From NCBI RefSeq assembly GCF_000498495.1, contig NZ_AVCS01000005.1:1-60912 (forward strand): DNA of 60,912 nt. Reading direction: 5' to 3'. Below, in pieces: positions 1 through 9,456 of the stretch. The stretch's first letter is position 1, and every line of letters begins with the position of its first letter. The notes under the pieces were generated by a model. That model was not told where the DNA came from, ran no database searches, and saw nothing but the letters and a program-made list of their open reading frames with translations. This DNA is from Flavobacterium enshiense DK69 (GTDB lineage: Bacteria; Bacteroidota; Bacteroidia; Flavobacteriales; Flavobacteriaceae). The position numbers and the translations under genes were made by a program.

Positions 1-577
1 CCGACCCGAACTCCCTGCCGTCAAAGTCAAGGTGTTTCGATTTAAGCATGTTCGGAACCGAAGCACCGATGTAGTATTTATCCGTGTAGAAAAACAATCC
101 CGCACCGATGTTGAAAAACGTATTGTTCGTATTCTCCGCAAACGCAGGGTCACTATCATCAGGAACGTGGCCGTTTCCGATATCATCGTACAAGCCAACC
201 TTATGCATAGTAGCACCCGTTTTCATACCGAAGGCCAATTTGTGTACCTCGCCCAAATTAAGCGTGTACGAGAAATCCCCGTAAAAGTTGGTCTCCTCAA
301 CAGGGCCGATCTTATCGTTGATTACAGACAAACCCAAACCAACGTTCTTGCCAACGGGGCTGTGACCGAAAAATGTTCCCGTAGTTGGCGCATCCTCAAT
401 GTCTACCCATTGTTTTCTATATAATAATCCCATCGATAGCGCATCCTTGGATCCCGCATAGGCCGGGTTCACAACGCTCAGATTGTACATATACTGAGTG
501 TAGTGAGGATCCTGCTGGGCCTGAACTTCTAATAAGCCTGCTAAGGCTACTAAAACGGTCAAATAAATTTTCTTCAT
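1..577 (-). CDS. PorP/SprF family type IX secretion membrane protein (partial, runs off the window)
   Basis: The reading frame starts at ATG 577 and is open to base 1, giving the first 192 residues; the C-terminus lies outside the window. It begins with a signal peptide ending in VQAQ, followed by the PorP/SprF hallmark QDPHYTQYMYN and NPAYAG near residues 21-41. The rest alternates like an outer-membrane beta-barrel. Family knowledge: PorP/SprF proteins partner T9SS-secreted adhesins; in Flavobacterium johnsoniae SprF is needed for secretion of SprB. It lies 67 bases downstream of the giant adhesin gene on the same strand with no terminator between them, so the two are probably one operon and this protein is probably the surface anchor or export partner of that adhesin. 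The family call is firm, the pairing is inferred. Confidence 0.9.
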   Translation of the reverse strand, partial: MKKIYLTVLVALAGLLEVQAQQDPHYTQYMYNLSVVNPAYAGSKDALSMGLLYRKQWVDIEDAPTTGTFFGHSPVGKNVGLGLSVINDKIGPVEETNFYGDFSYTLNLGEVHKLAFGMKTGATMHKVGLYDDIGNGHVPDDSDPAFAENTNNTFFNIGAGLFFYTDKYYIGASVPNMLKSKHLDFDGREFGS

Positions 578-644
578 ATTCTATTGTTTACCTTTTAGAA
601 AACACTGCCCCCGGTTAAGGGAGCAGTGATCTTGTTCATCTCTT

Positions 645-3600
645 TTATTGCTCTCTGTTGATATATACCCATCCTGTACGAGTCTGACCATTAGTCGTAT
701 CAATTACATAATAATACGTTCCGTCCGGCAACTCCTGACCCGCGTCAGACTGACCGTGCCATTGTTTGGTATAACCGGCTCCGTAAGTATAGGCTGCAAC
801 TCCGTAACGGTTGAAGATAGACAGTTTGGCGATATTTAAACTAGATAAATCGAATTCATCATTAGCACCATCATTATTTGGAGAAATACCTTTTGGAATC
901 TCACAACCTGAATCCTGTAAATCTATTGATTCAGCCGAAGAAATACATCCAGTCAACACATCTTTAACAGTAATCGTATAGATTGCTTCATTTAAGCCTG
1001 CGAAAACAGGATTAGACTGATATGCACCTCCGTTTAATGAATACTCATAATCAGCACCAAGCGGAGAATCCACTTTAATACTACCTTTACCATCAAAACA
1101 AACTGGTTGACTAACTACAGCTAACTCAGGCGTATTTGGTATATCAGCAGCAATAATTTCTATCGGAGACTGTGAAGTACATCCAGCCGCTATATCACGA
1201 ACAAAAACAGTATGCATTCCTATGGCTAATCCGGTGAAAACAGTTCCACTTTGGAAAGCCGAAGCATCAACACTATATTCATAACCTGCGCCTAAAGGAG
1301 CAATAATTTCAATAGATGCCGTAGGAACATCACAAGTTGGCTGAACCGTAATATTTATTGACGGAGCAGAAGGCATTGCCGGAGCAGGATCAATTACTAC
1401 AACCGTCGCAGAAGATACACAACCAGTAGTAATGTCACGTACTGTAACATTGTAACTTCCGGATACTAATCCGTTAAACGTAGCTCCAGGCTGATAAGTT
1501 GTTCCATTTACGCTATACTCGTAATTAGACCCCTGAGGAGCTGACACCTCGATTGTACCCGTTGACACAGCACAAGTCGGTTGAACTGTAGCCGTAGCAG
1601 TTGGTACTGCAGGACTAGCAGGAATTGGATTCACAACAAGGGATATTGCGCTAGAAATACATCCTGAAGCAGTATCACGAACAGACACATTATAATTACC
1701 TGGCGTAAGTCCGGCGAAAGTAGTCGCTGACTGATACGTAGTTCCATCTAAAGAATATTCCAGTGTTGCACCTGTAGGAGCTGTTACAACGATTGTACCG
1801 GTTGTAGTGACACAAGACGGTTGTACAGTAACGCTGGCCGTTGGGGCTGCAGGAGCACCCGGAGCCGGATTCACAGTTACTGGCGTAACAGTAGAAACAC
1901 ATCCGCTAGTGACATCACGCACGACAACATTATATGATCCTGGCAATAAATTCAAGAATGTAACACCTGATTGGAAGGTAGTTCCGTCAATGCTATATTC
2001 ATAATTTGCACCAACCGGATCGGAAACTGTTACACTTCCTGTAGGTACAGCACAAGTCGTTGGCGAAGTAGCTGTTGCAGTCGGTGCAGTTGGTGCAGTT
2101 GGTGTCGAATTGACAGTAGCAACAATAGCAGTCGAAGTACATCCTGAAGCAGTATCACGTATTACAACGTTATAGCTGTTCGGCGCCAAATCACTAAATA
2201 CATTTGTTGGAAGATACGTTAAACCTCCATCAATACTATATTCATACGAAGCACCTGTTGGTAAGACCGTAATTGTTCCCGTTGGTGTTGTACAAGTAGG
2301 CTGTACCACAGTAGGCGCAGCAGCAGGCAATGCATTTATTGTTACTGTAGTCGAGAATCTTGTACCACTACAACCTGTAGATGCAGGGAAATAGTACCAT
2401 ACCGTATATGTACCCGGAACACTTCCTGAAGGAGTAATAGCTCCGGTCATTGCATTGATATTCAATCCTACCGGTTCAACTGTAAAATTACCTCCAGGTG
2501 TTCCCGTAACTGTAATATCTTGCGTTCCTGCTAAACTTTTACAGAAAGTCGGAGCAGCATAACTAATCGTTGCAGTCGGTGGCGCCACGATACTGATTAC
2601 AAAAGAATAAGTTTTCACACCACATGATGCAGTCGGCGCAAGTGTATTATTAATAACATAATTACCCGCTGGTGTTGCTGCTAAATCAATTTCCCCTGTT
2701 GCCGTATTAGCAAAAACAACAGCATTGTTAGGGCTTGAGAATGTTCCTGCCACTGAACCTTGTGCAATCGTTGCAACCGGGTTAGCACTGCTGCCTTTAC
2801 AGTAAGTTGTCGGTGAATAGCTGAAATTCGCATCCTGACAACAGAATGTTGACCCCGCACCCGGAGTACCAGCATTTATTTGATTGAAATTGATAATACC
2901 AGTTTCATCTGCATAGTTGGTAATCAAGATAACATAGAATTCACCTGCCTGTGCATTCGGAATATTGAATTGCTCAGTTGACTCAGCACTATAACTACAC
3001 CCATGATCTTGCGGATTATTAGCAGATGGATTCGTGTTTACTGGCGCTATAAATGGAATACCAGCTGCGCATCCTGCAGTACTGCTTGTAAATGGTCCCC
3101 AAGCTGCATAATCAACATCAAGATCTGGTGTTGGGCTTCCTGGAGAAGATTGTGTCAATAAGAAATTAATTGGACCTGAAGTTCCAACCTGAATAACAAA
3201 ATATCTAGGGTTTGGAGATGTAGATAAACATCCGATCGCACCTAAATCAGTTACTCCTGTAGTACTTCCATAGTTATTCGAAGCACATGCTGTTGAAGCA
3301 TTACTACAAGTTGAAGGTGTTGAAATACATAAGTTAAATGTTGTAGTCTGAGGTGTAGCCTCATTAGAATATACACGTACGTAATACGTCTGACCCACAG
3401 TCAATCCATTAAGTGTGCCTGTAAGTTCATCAGCAGCACTACAGAACATCTGTGTTAAACCATTACATGTTCCTGAATATACAGCAAAATTTAAGTTGTC
3501 CGTTGAGCCTGCTACATTTTGCAGTGAAACATTCAAATAAGAATTTGTCGCAATAAACTGGTACCAAACATCGTCATCAGGCGTACCAACGCACGGAGCA

Positions 3601-6600
3601 ATTGGTGTTCCAGCTGATCCTGTTGCCAATGAAAGCGTACCCATAACGGTTTGATCACAAACTCCACCACCGTTTACCGGAACAAATGTTGCAGTAGCAC
3701 ATTCATCATTTGCAGGCGCTGTTGTGAAATTATGACCAACAGACCAGATACTGATTTCAGTTGGCGAACATATAGCACTTACATAAAAAGTATACTGAGT
3801 ACTTGAATTTAATCCAGTAATCAAGGCCGGGTTTGAGTTTACAATTGTTCCAGAAGTTCCCGGAGTTGGTGCCGGCGAACCTAATGGAAGCACTAAAACC
3901 TGCCATTGTGTTGCTGTTCCATTTTCAGCCCAACCCAATAATGCGGATGTAGAACTGATTTGTGTTGCTGTTGGAAGAGACGGTCTAGAACAAGCTGGTC
4001 GTGGTGCACACGTTACATTTGCTGTCCATCCCGGTTCTGTTCCAAAACCGTCTGATCTGAATTTGAATGTCAAACAACCATCAGGGCTAGTAGACGTAAT
4101 TTGCCCTGGGCCCGTTGTTCCCCAATAACCTCCAGACAATCCTCCCGGTACATTTCCAGCACCGTTTGTACTGGCAATTTGCGGCGCATTAATTGAGTTT
4201 CCGTCAAAAACATAAAGAGCATCCCAATTAGCTTCTGTATCAAAAGAAGTGAATGTAACCGTAACAACATCCCCTGGAGTTGTTGGACAAATTGTCCAAG
4301 TTAGATTCGAACTGTTTGCATAATCCGATGAAGGGCCACCTCCATCTGTGAAAGTTCCGCCACAAACTGGTGGCGTTATCTGTGTAGTTGCTGTCACCGG
4401 ACCTCTCACCTCACTTGCGTCGGCTGAAGAACAAATTCCTCTTACATAAAAATCATAACATGTTGAACCAATTAAACCGGTTAAAGTAAAAGGATTCGTT
4501 GGTGCCGGAACCCAACCTGCTGTAGCTGCAGTAGGTCTTGGCGAACCACATGGAAGCGCTATTACTTCCCAAGCTGTAGCATTCCCGCCAGTCCAGGCTA
4601 AATTCACAGAATTATTTGTAATTCCTGACTGAGTAATACTTACAGGTTCTATACAAGTTGGAGTTGGTGCACATGTTACGTTGGCAACCCACCCCGGTCT
4701 AGTTCCACCAGAGTCAGAACGGAAACGGAACGTTAAAGATCCATCTGCGGCAGAAGACCTGAAAGGGCCTGGGATTGTAGTCCCCCAAAAAGCTCCTGGT
4801 AAAGTAAGTGGTCCGCTTCCGGCACCATTCGTACTCGGAATCTGAGGAGCTGCTGTTGAATTTCCATTGTAAACATACAATCCATCCCAGTTAGCTTCTG
4901 TATCAAAAGATGTAAACGTTACCGTAACAACATCCCCTGGAGTTGTCGGATAAATTGTCCAAGTTAGATCTGAACTGTTTGCATAATCTGCGTTAGATCC
5001 ACCTGCATCGGTAAAAACACCTCCACATTGCGGTGGTGTCATAAGCGTAGTTGCTGACACAGGTCCTGTAACAGAACTCGAATCTGTTGGTGTACAAACA
5101 CCTCTTACATAAAAATCATAACATGTTGAACCATTTAAACCTGTTAAAGTAAAAGGATTCGTTGGTGCCGGAACCCATCCTGCAGTAGCTGCAGTAGGTC
5201 GTGGCGAACCACAAGGCACGGCGATTACTTCCCAAGCTGTAGCATTTCCTCCAGTCCAAGCTAAGTTAACTGAGTTATGAGTAATTCCAGACTGAGTAAT
5301 ACTTAAAGGTTCTACACAAGTTGGAGGTAGTGCGCATGTTACGTTGGCAACCCACCCCGGTCTAGTTGTACCAGAATCAGAGCGGAATCGGAACGTTAAA
5401 GATCCATCTGCAGCAGAAGATCTGAAAGGGCCTGGGATTGTAGTTCCCCAAAAAGCTCCCGGCAAAGTAAGTGGTCCGTTCCCTGCACCATTCGTACTCG
5501 GAATCTGAGGTGCTGCTGTTGAATTTCCATTGTAAACATACAGTCCATCCCAATTTGCCTCAGTATTAAAAAATGAGAAAGTTACAGTAACAACATCCCC
5601 TGGCGTTGCCGGATAAATCGTCCATGTTAAATCTGAATTGTTAGCATAATCTGTGTTTGATCCGCCCGCATCAACAAATGTTCCTCCACAAACCGGTGGT
5701 GCAACCAACGTTGTAAATGATATTGGCTCAGACCAAACGCTTGGTCCATCAGCTCCACAATTCGCCAAAACGTAAACATTATAAGTGGTAGAACCTAAAA
5801 GTCCTGTTGCTGCATAAGGTGGAGGTGTTGTTACCGTAGTACCTTGTGTTGGCGAAGTAGGTGCCGGTAAACTTGCCGGCTGTACTACAACCTGCCAAGT
5901 AGTTTCTGTTCCTCCCGGAGTCCAGTTAATGGAAGCCGAGTTAGGTGTAATTCCTGATGCTACAATATCCATCGGTTGAGGACATGGCGGAATATCTTCA
6001 ACAATTACCTGATCGATATATATTCTTGATCCGTTAGCTCCAGGAGCCACGTGCCATCCGATATTCACGTTACCTGTAATTGTCGGCGGTATATTAACAA
6101 TCTTCTCAACATACGTTACGTTGCTGTAACTGGCCTGAGGAAGAATTATAGTTGTAAAGTTCGCAGGAATCGGACCTGTCGTTGAAACTCTAATTTCAAA
6201 ATTACATGGTGAGGTCGCAGATCCAACTCTGTATCTGTATCGCAGACGTTGGTTTCCGTTCAAAATTAATTGCGGAGACATTAACCAGTCATCATTGGTT
6301 GAAGCACTAGAAACGATACTAGCCGCCTGATCTCCTTCATGCGGATTAGTAGTATAATCCATATTCCACGCATTGGCATCCCCATTAACATTGGCTACTG
6401 CCCAACAAACTTGTGTTGAAGAATTCGAGTTAAACCCTTCTGTAAAAGGAATTGCAATAGGCCCACATAGTGTTCTAAACGTATAAGGCCCTGACCAAAT
6501 ACTGAACTGACCGTTACCACAATCTGCTCTTACATAAAACTCATATTGTGTATTCTGTGATAAGCCTGATACTGAAACCGAACTTCCTGCTATATCAAGT

Positions 6601-7997
6601 CCGGCACCCGGCGGTAAACCGGTGCCTGCAGGCTGCACTACATATTGAAATGCGCTAAATGCACTAGTCCAAGCAAGTGTCGCCGTGTTCTGAGCAATAG
6701 CCGTCGTCGTTAAAGCAGTTGGTTGCGCACAGAAAATTTGTTGTATATTTAATGTGTACGGTATGATCTGAGGAGATCCAGTTGAAGAAATAACTAAATA
6801 ATAGGTAGTTCCTGCCGTAACAGTGAAATTCGGAATATTCCTGATCCCGGCAGCTGCATTTGCAGACCCGGCCAAACAAGTTGTTCCTACTGTATTACAA
6901 TTGGCATAAACAAAAATACCTGAATTAGTTCCTGTTGTTGTCATCGATATGTCAACAGCACCTGTAAAAGAAGGTGTAAAAGCATAGAAAACATCGTTTC
7001 CGTTTAAATAGTTACCTGTGATTCCACAAGAAGATCCCGGACTTCCCTCTACCACGTCTCCATATACTCCTGTATTACTTGTATGTGCATACGGCAATGT
7101 AGTAACAGCAATTGGAGCGGCACAAGTTTGTCCATACGGAATTGTATTAAAATAATATGGCCCGACCCAAACACTTGTATTGCCGCCACCACAATTCGAT
7201 CTTACATAATATTTGTATTGCGTACCTTCTGTAAGTCCAGTATACGTAACGGGGTTTGTAACTCCGGTTGCAGTAGGGACTCCTGTTTGAGTTCCTGCAC
7301 TAAGCACCATTTCAATATCCCAAGAGGTTGCCGGACCTGTACTTGTCCAGCCCAGTTGCGCAGTTGTTAAAGTAATTGCCGATGCAGTTAAGTTTGATGG
7401 ACTAGCACATTGCTGTGTAATATTCACATCATCGATCAACCATCGGTCTCCAGAAACTCCAGTAACAGTTGGTGTGTGAGACTTTACGAATGCTACATAA
7501 ACACTTTGTCCAGCATAGGCACTCAGGTTCTTCACAATTTCACCATACGCACTGTAGTCAGCAGCACCCCCGGCTATCATTTCGGTTTCCAGTTGAGTCT
7601 CCGTCCACTCTTGGAACGGCACAAAGGTTGTTCGATCAGATTGTGAAGTTGTGGATACGCGCACTTGATACACCGTTCCATTGTCCCCCGGAAGGGTCAT
7701 TTTGGTCCAGAAACGCAACTGTCCGTTCGCAGGAACAGCCACCAGAGGCGTAACCAACCAATCTTCAGCAGTCTGTCCGGCCGTAACTGCCTCCCTGTTA
7801 ATGTAGGCATGCCACGTACCACCATGAGCCGGCTGATACGGTGAGGTACTAGTTCCCACCCAGCTCTGCACTGTACCTACATTGTTGTCCATAACCTTCC
7901 ATGTTGCCGGTATCCCCGACTCAAATCCTTCCGGAAGTTGAGCAAAACCGAGGAGTGAAATTAGCAACATGAAAATCACAATAGTAATTTTTTTCAT
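645..7997 (-). CDS. Giant T9SS type B-sorted adhesin with FN3, CUB and SprB-like repeats
   Basis: 2,450 residues. A signal peptide (MKKITIVIFMLLISLLGFAQ) is followed by a choice-of-anchor J type domain (ESGIPATWKV), six fibronectin III-like domains with conserved cysteines (for example CASPSNLTASAITL), three CUB-like domains starting CGGTFVDAGG, CGGVFTDAGG and CGGTFTDGGG, and prepeptidase-like regions. Then come about six tandem repeats of roughly 80 residues sharing YEYSIDG...YNVVVRD..SGC, which resemble SprB repeats. The last 81 residues (from GISPNNDGANDEF) are the gliding-motility-associated C-terminal domain used for T9SS type B sorting. It is therefore exported across the outer membrane and attached to or released from the surface. 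Function is inferred: adhesion or gliding motility. A PorP/SprF gene follows downstream. The repeats look recently amplified, since the FN3-CUB units around 4675-5335 and 5335-6000 are nearly the same at DNA level. Confidence 0.93.
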   Translation of the reverse strand: MKKITIVIFMLLISLLGFAQLPEGFESGIPATWKVMDNNVGTVQSWVGTSTSPYQPAHGGTWHAYINREAVTAGQTAEDWLVTPLVAVPANGQLRFWTKMTLPGDNGTVYQVRVSTTSQSDRTTFVPFQEWTETQLETEMIAGGAADYSAYGEIVKNLSAYAGQSVYVAFVKSHTPTVTGVSGDRWLIDDVNITQQCASPSNLTASAITLTTAQLGWTSTGPATSWDIEMVLSAGTQTGVPTATGVTNPVTYTGLTEGTQYKYYVRSNCGGGNTSVWVGPYYFNTIPYGQTCAAPIAVTTLPYAHTSNTGVYGDVVEGSPGSSCGITGNYLNGNDVFYAFTPSFTGAVDISMTTTGTNSGIFVYANCNTVGTTCLAGSANAAAGIRNIPNFTVTAGTTYYLVISSTGSPQIIPYTLNIQQIFCAQPTALTTTAIAQNTATLAWTSAFSAFQYVVQPAGTGLPPGAGLDIAGSSVSVSGLSQNTQYEFYVRADCGNGQFSIWSGPYTFRTLCGPIAIPFTEGFNSNSSTQVCWAVANVNGDANAWNMDYTTNPHEGDQAASIVSSASTNDDWLMSPQLILNGNQRLRYRYRVGSATSPCNFEIRVSTTGPIPANFTTIILPQASYSNVTYVEKIVNIPPTITGNVNIGWHVAPGANGSRIYIDQVIVEDIPPCPQPMDIVASGITPNSASINWTPGGTETTWQVVVQPASLPAPTSPTQGTTVTTPPPYAATGLLGSTTYNVYVLANCGADGPSVWSEPISFTTLVAPPVCGGTFVDAGGSNTDYANNSDLTWTIYPATPGDVVTVTFSFFNTEANWDGLYVYNGNSTAAPQIPSTNGAGNGPLTLPGAFWGTTIPGPFRSSAADGSLTFRFRSDSGTTRPGWVANVTCALPPTCVEPLSITQSGITHNSVNLAWTGGNATAWEVIAVPCGSPRPTAATAGWVPAPTNPFTLTGLNGSTCYDFYVRGVCTPTDSSSVTGPVSATTLMTPPQCGGVFTDAGGSNADYANSSDLTWTIYPTTPGDVVTVTFTSFDTEANWDGLYVYNGNSTAAPQIPSTNGAGSGPLTLPGAFWGTTIPGPFRSSAADGSLTFRFRSDSGGTRPGWVANVTCAPTPTCIEPVSITQSGITNNSVNLAWTGGNATAWEVIALPCGSPRPTAATAGWVPAPTNPFTLTGLIGSTCYDFYVRGICSSADASEVRGPVTATTQITPPVCGGTFTDGGGPSSDYANSSNLTWTICPTTPGDVVTVTFTSFDTEANWDALYVFDGNSINAPQIASTNGAGNVPGGLSGGYWGTTGPGQITSTSPDGCLTFKFRSDGFGTEPGWTANVTCAPRPACSRPSLPTATQISSTSALLGWAENGTATQWQVLVLPLGSPAPTPGTSGTIVNSNPALITGLNSSTQYTFYVSAICSPTEISIWSVGHNFTTAPANDECATATFVPVNGGGVCDQTVMGTLSLATGSAGTPIAPCVGTPDDDVWYQFIATNSYLNVSLQNVAGSTDNLNFAVYSGTCNGLTQMFCSAADELTGTLNGLTVGQTYYVRVYSNEATPQTTTFNLCISTPSTCSNASTACASNNYGSTTGVTDLGAIGCLSTSPNPRYFVIQVGTSGPINFLLTQSSPGSPTPDLDVDYAAWGPFTSSTAGCAAGIPFIAPVNTNPSANNPQDHGCSYSAESTEQFNIPNAQAGEFYVILITNYADETGIINFNQINAGTPGAGSTFCCQDANFSYSPTTYCKGSSANPVATIAQGSVAGTFSSPNNAVVFANTATGEIDLAATPAGNYVINNTLAPTASCGVKTYSFVISIVAPPTATISYAAPTFCKSLAGTQDITVTGTPGGNFTVEPVGLNINAMTGAITPSGSVPGTYTVWYYFPASTGCSGTRFSTTVTINALPAAAPTVVQPTCTTPTGTITVLPTGASYEYSIDGGLTYLPTNVFSDLAPNSYNVVIRDTASGCTSTAIVATVNSTPTAPTAPTATATSPTTCAVPTGSVTVSDPVGANYEYSIDGTTFQSGVTFLNLLPGSYNVVVRDVTSGCVSTVTPVTVNPAPGAPAAPTASVTVQPSCVTTTGTIVVTAPTGATLEYSLDGTTYQSATTFAGLTPGNYNVSVRDTASGCISSAISLVVNPIPASPAVPTATATVQPTCAVSTGTIEVSAPQGSNYEYSVNGTTYQPGATFNGLVSGSYNVTVRDITTGCVSSATVVVIDPAPAMPSAPSINITVQPTCDVPTASIEIIAPLGAGYEYSVDASAFQSGTVFTGLAIGMHTVFVRDIAAGCTSQSPIEIIAADIPNTPELAVVSQPVCFDGKGSIKVDSPLGADYEYSLNGGAYQSNPVFAGLNEAIYTITVKDVLTGCISSAESIDLQDSGCEIPKGISPNNDGANDEFDLSSLNIAKLSIFNRYGVAAYTYGAGYTKQWHGQSDAGQELPDGTYYYVIDTTNGQTRTGWVYINREQ
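905..2325 (-). repeat. Six tandem SprB-like repeats coded within the adhesin
   Basis: About 240-base units, read on the minus strand. Each encodes a block with the order QPTC...TGTI.V..P.GA.YEYS.DG..Y....F..L..G.YNV.VRD..SGC..S followed by a Pro/Ala-rich linker (PAPGAPAAPTA and variants). The central copies are the most alike, and the last one before the sorting domain has drifted (VCFDGKGSIKVDSP). Each unit keeps two cysteines, which suggests one disulfide per module. Confidence 0.85.
4010..6000 (-). repeat. Tandem FN3-CUB modules, units of about 663 bases
   Basis: Three consecutive modules each encode a CUB-like domain with TNGAGNGPLTLPG or TNGAGNVPGGLSG and an FN3-like domain (for example ITQSGITHNSVNLAWTGGN). 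The two upstream modules are very similar in DNA: the phrase ttggcaaccc accccggtct recurs near 4681 and again near 5344, giving the unit length. The module ending near 4010 is more diverged. This pattern points to recent internal duplication. Confidence 0.8.
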
Positions 7998-8029
7998 AAC
8001 TAATATTTGGTTTGTTGTAGTTTAATGGC

Positions 8030-8037
8030 CAAATGTA
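8030..8037 (-). promoter_or_regulatory. Candidate -7 element of the adhesin promoter
   Basis: Read on the minus strand this is TACATTTG, a match to the Bacteroidota TAnnTTTG element, 33 bases ahead of the adhesin start. No clear -33 TTG is seen at the usual spacing. Confidence 0.45.
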
Positions 8038-8143
8038 GAAAAAAATAACTATTTTATAACACACTGCCCTAAAAATCACAAAAATACATTTGTTTGTTCC
8101 GATTTTATTTATCTAACATTCCGGCTCATTTTTGTAAAATAGG

Positions 8144-8171
8144 TTGTTATTGCATTAATTACTTATTTTTG
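8144..8171 (+). promoter_or_regulatory. Promoter of hflX
   Basis: TTG at 8144-8146, then 17 bases, then TATTTTTG at 8164-8171. This fits the flavobacterial -33 TTG / -7 TAnnTTTG arrangement. The start codon is at 8189, so the leader is about a dozen bases. Confidence 0.65.
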
Positions 8172-8188
8172 CAGTTCAATTCAGAAAT

Positions 8189-9418
8189 ATGCTAGAAAAA
8201 GTAACACATAACTTCGAGAAAACAGTTATTGTAGGGATTGTCACACAGCAACAAAATGAAGACAAACTCAACGAATACCTGGACGAATTGGAGTTCCTAA
8301 CGTTTACTGCCGGAGGAGAGGTCGTAAAACGATTTTCTCAGAAGATGGACAAACCCAATCCGAAAACTTTTGTGGGGACGGGAAAAATAGAAGACATTAA
8401 CACATATATCAAAGAAAATGAGGTCTCAACCGTTATTTTTGACGACGAACTTACTCCTGCACAACAGAAGAACATAACCAAAATTCTAGATTGCAAAGTA
8501 CTGGACCGAACCAACCTCATCCTTGACATATTTGCGCAACGGGCAGAAACGTCTTACGCACGAACCCAGGTAGAATTAGCTCAGTGTCAATATTTGTTGC
8601 CCCGACTTTCCGGAATGTGGACGCACTTGGAACGCCAACGAGGAGGTATCGGTATGCGTGGTCCCGGGGAAACCGAGATAGAAACTGACCGTCGAATTGT
8701 TCGTGACCGTATTGCCTTGCTGAAAGACAAAATAAAAACCATCGACAAACAAATGTCGATACAAAGAAGCAACCGCGGCGCTATGGTGCGAGTGGCTTTA
8801 GTTGGCTACACCAATGTGGGCAAATCCACTTTGATGAATGCGATAGGGAAAAGCGATGTTTTTGTGGAAAACAAATTGTTCGCAACCTTAGACACAACCG
8901 TTAGAAAAGTGGTTATCAAAAACCTGCCTTTTCTATTGTCTGATACCGTTGGATTCATACGTAAATTACCTACTCAGCTGGTAGAATCATTCAAAAGCAC
9001 CTTGGACGAAGTGCGTGAAGCCGATTTATTGCTACACGTGGTAGATATTTCACATGCCGACTTTGAGGATCATATCGCCTCGGTAAACCAGATTTTACAG
9101 GATATCAAAAGCTCCGACAAACCAACCATCATGGTTTTCAACAAAATTGACTCCTTTAAGCACCTGACTATTGCAGAGGACGATCTGATAACCGAAAAAA
9201 CAACCAAACACTACACTCTTGAGGAATGGAAAAACACTTGGATGTCGAAAGTTGGTGAAAAACATGCGTTGTTCATATCGGCCAAGAAAAAAGAGAATTT
9301 CGAAGAGTTTCGTGAAAAAGTATATGAAGCAGTGCGAGAAATTCACATCACCCGTTTCCCGTACAACAAATTCCTTTATCCTGACTACAAGGATGCTATT
9401 GAAAAGGAAGACGAATAA
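8189..9418 (+). CDS. hflX: GTPase HflX
   Basis: 409 residues, the usual family length. The N-terminal HflX domain (about 1-195) includes the conserved GPGETEIETDRR stretch, followed by a coiled linker and a TRAFAC GTPase domain: P-loop GYTNVGKST at 206-214, DTVGF at 252-256 and NKID at 318-321. Family knowledge: HflX binds ribosomes and splits or rescues stalled 70S ribosomes, especially after heat stress. A promoter of the Bacteroidota type lies just upstream and a strong hairpin terminator just downstream, so it looks monocistronic. It converges on the DUF3078 gene. Confidence 0.96.
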   Translation: MLEKVTHNFEKTVIVGIVTQQQNEDKLNEYLDELEFLTFTAGGEVVKRFSQKMDKPNPKTFVGTGKIEDINTYIKENEVSTVIFDDELTPAQQKNITKILDCKVLDRTNLILDIFAQRAETSYARTQVELAQCQYLLPRLSGMWTHLERQRGGIGMRGPGETEIETDRRIVRDRIALLKDKIKTIDKQMSIQRSNRGAMVRVALVGYTNVGKSTLMNAIGKSDVFVENKLFATLDTTVRKVVIKNLPFLLSDTVGFIRKLPTQLVESFKSTLDEVREADLLLHVVDISHADFEDHIASVNQILQDIKSSDKPTIMVFNKIDSFKHLTIAEDDLITEKTTKHYTLEEWKNTWMSKVGEKHALFISAKKKENFEEFREKVYEAVREIHITRFPYNKFLYPDYKDAIEKEDE

Positions 9419-9420
9419 AA

Positions 9421-9450
9421 AAAATCCCATCAACTATCTGATGGGATTTT
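9421..9450. terminator. Bidirectional terminator between hflX and the DUF3078 gene
   Basis: AAAATCCCATCA (9421-9432) pairs perfectly with TGATGGGATTTT (9439-9450) over 12 bp with a 6-base loop. T-rich on one side and A-rich on the other, so it serves both convergent genes. Confidence 0.9.
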
Positions 9451-9456
9451 TATTTC

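Noticed and set aside
905..2325. Periodic repeats as a CRISPR array
   Set aside because: The units are about 240 bases, diverged and in frame within a protein-coding gene.
7083..7753. Plus-strand ORFs of 78-95 codons inside the adhesin
   Set aside because: They are antisense to the repeat-rich adhesin, Cys/Ser-rich and without protein-like domains.
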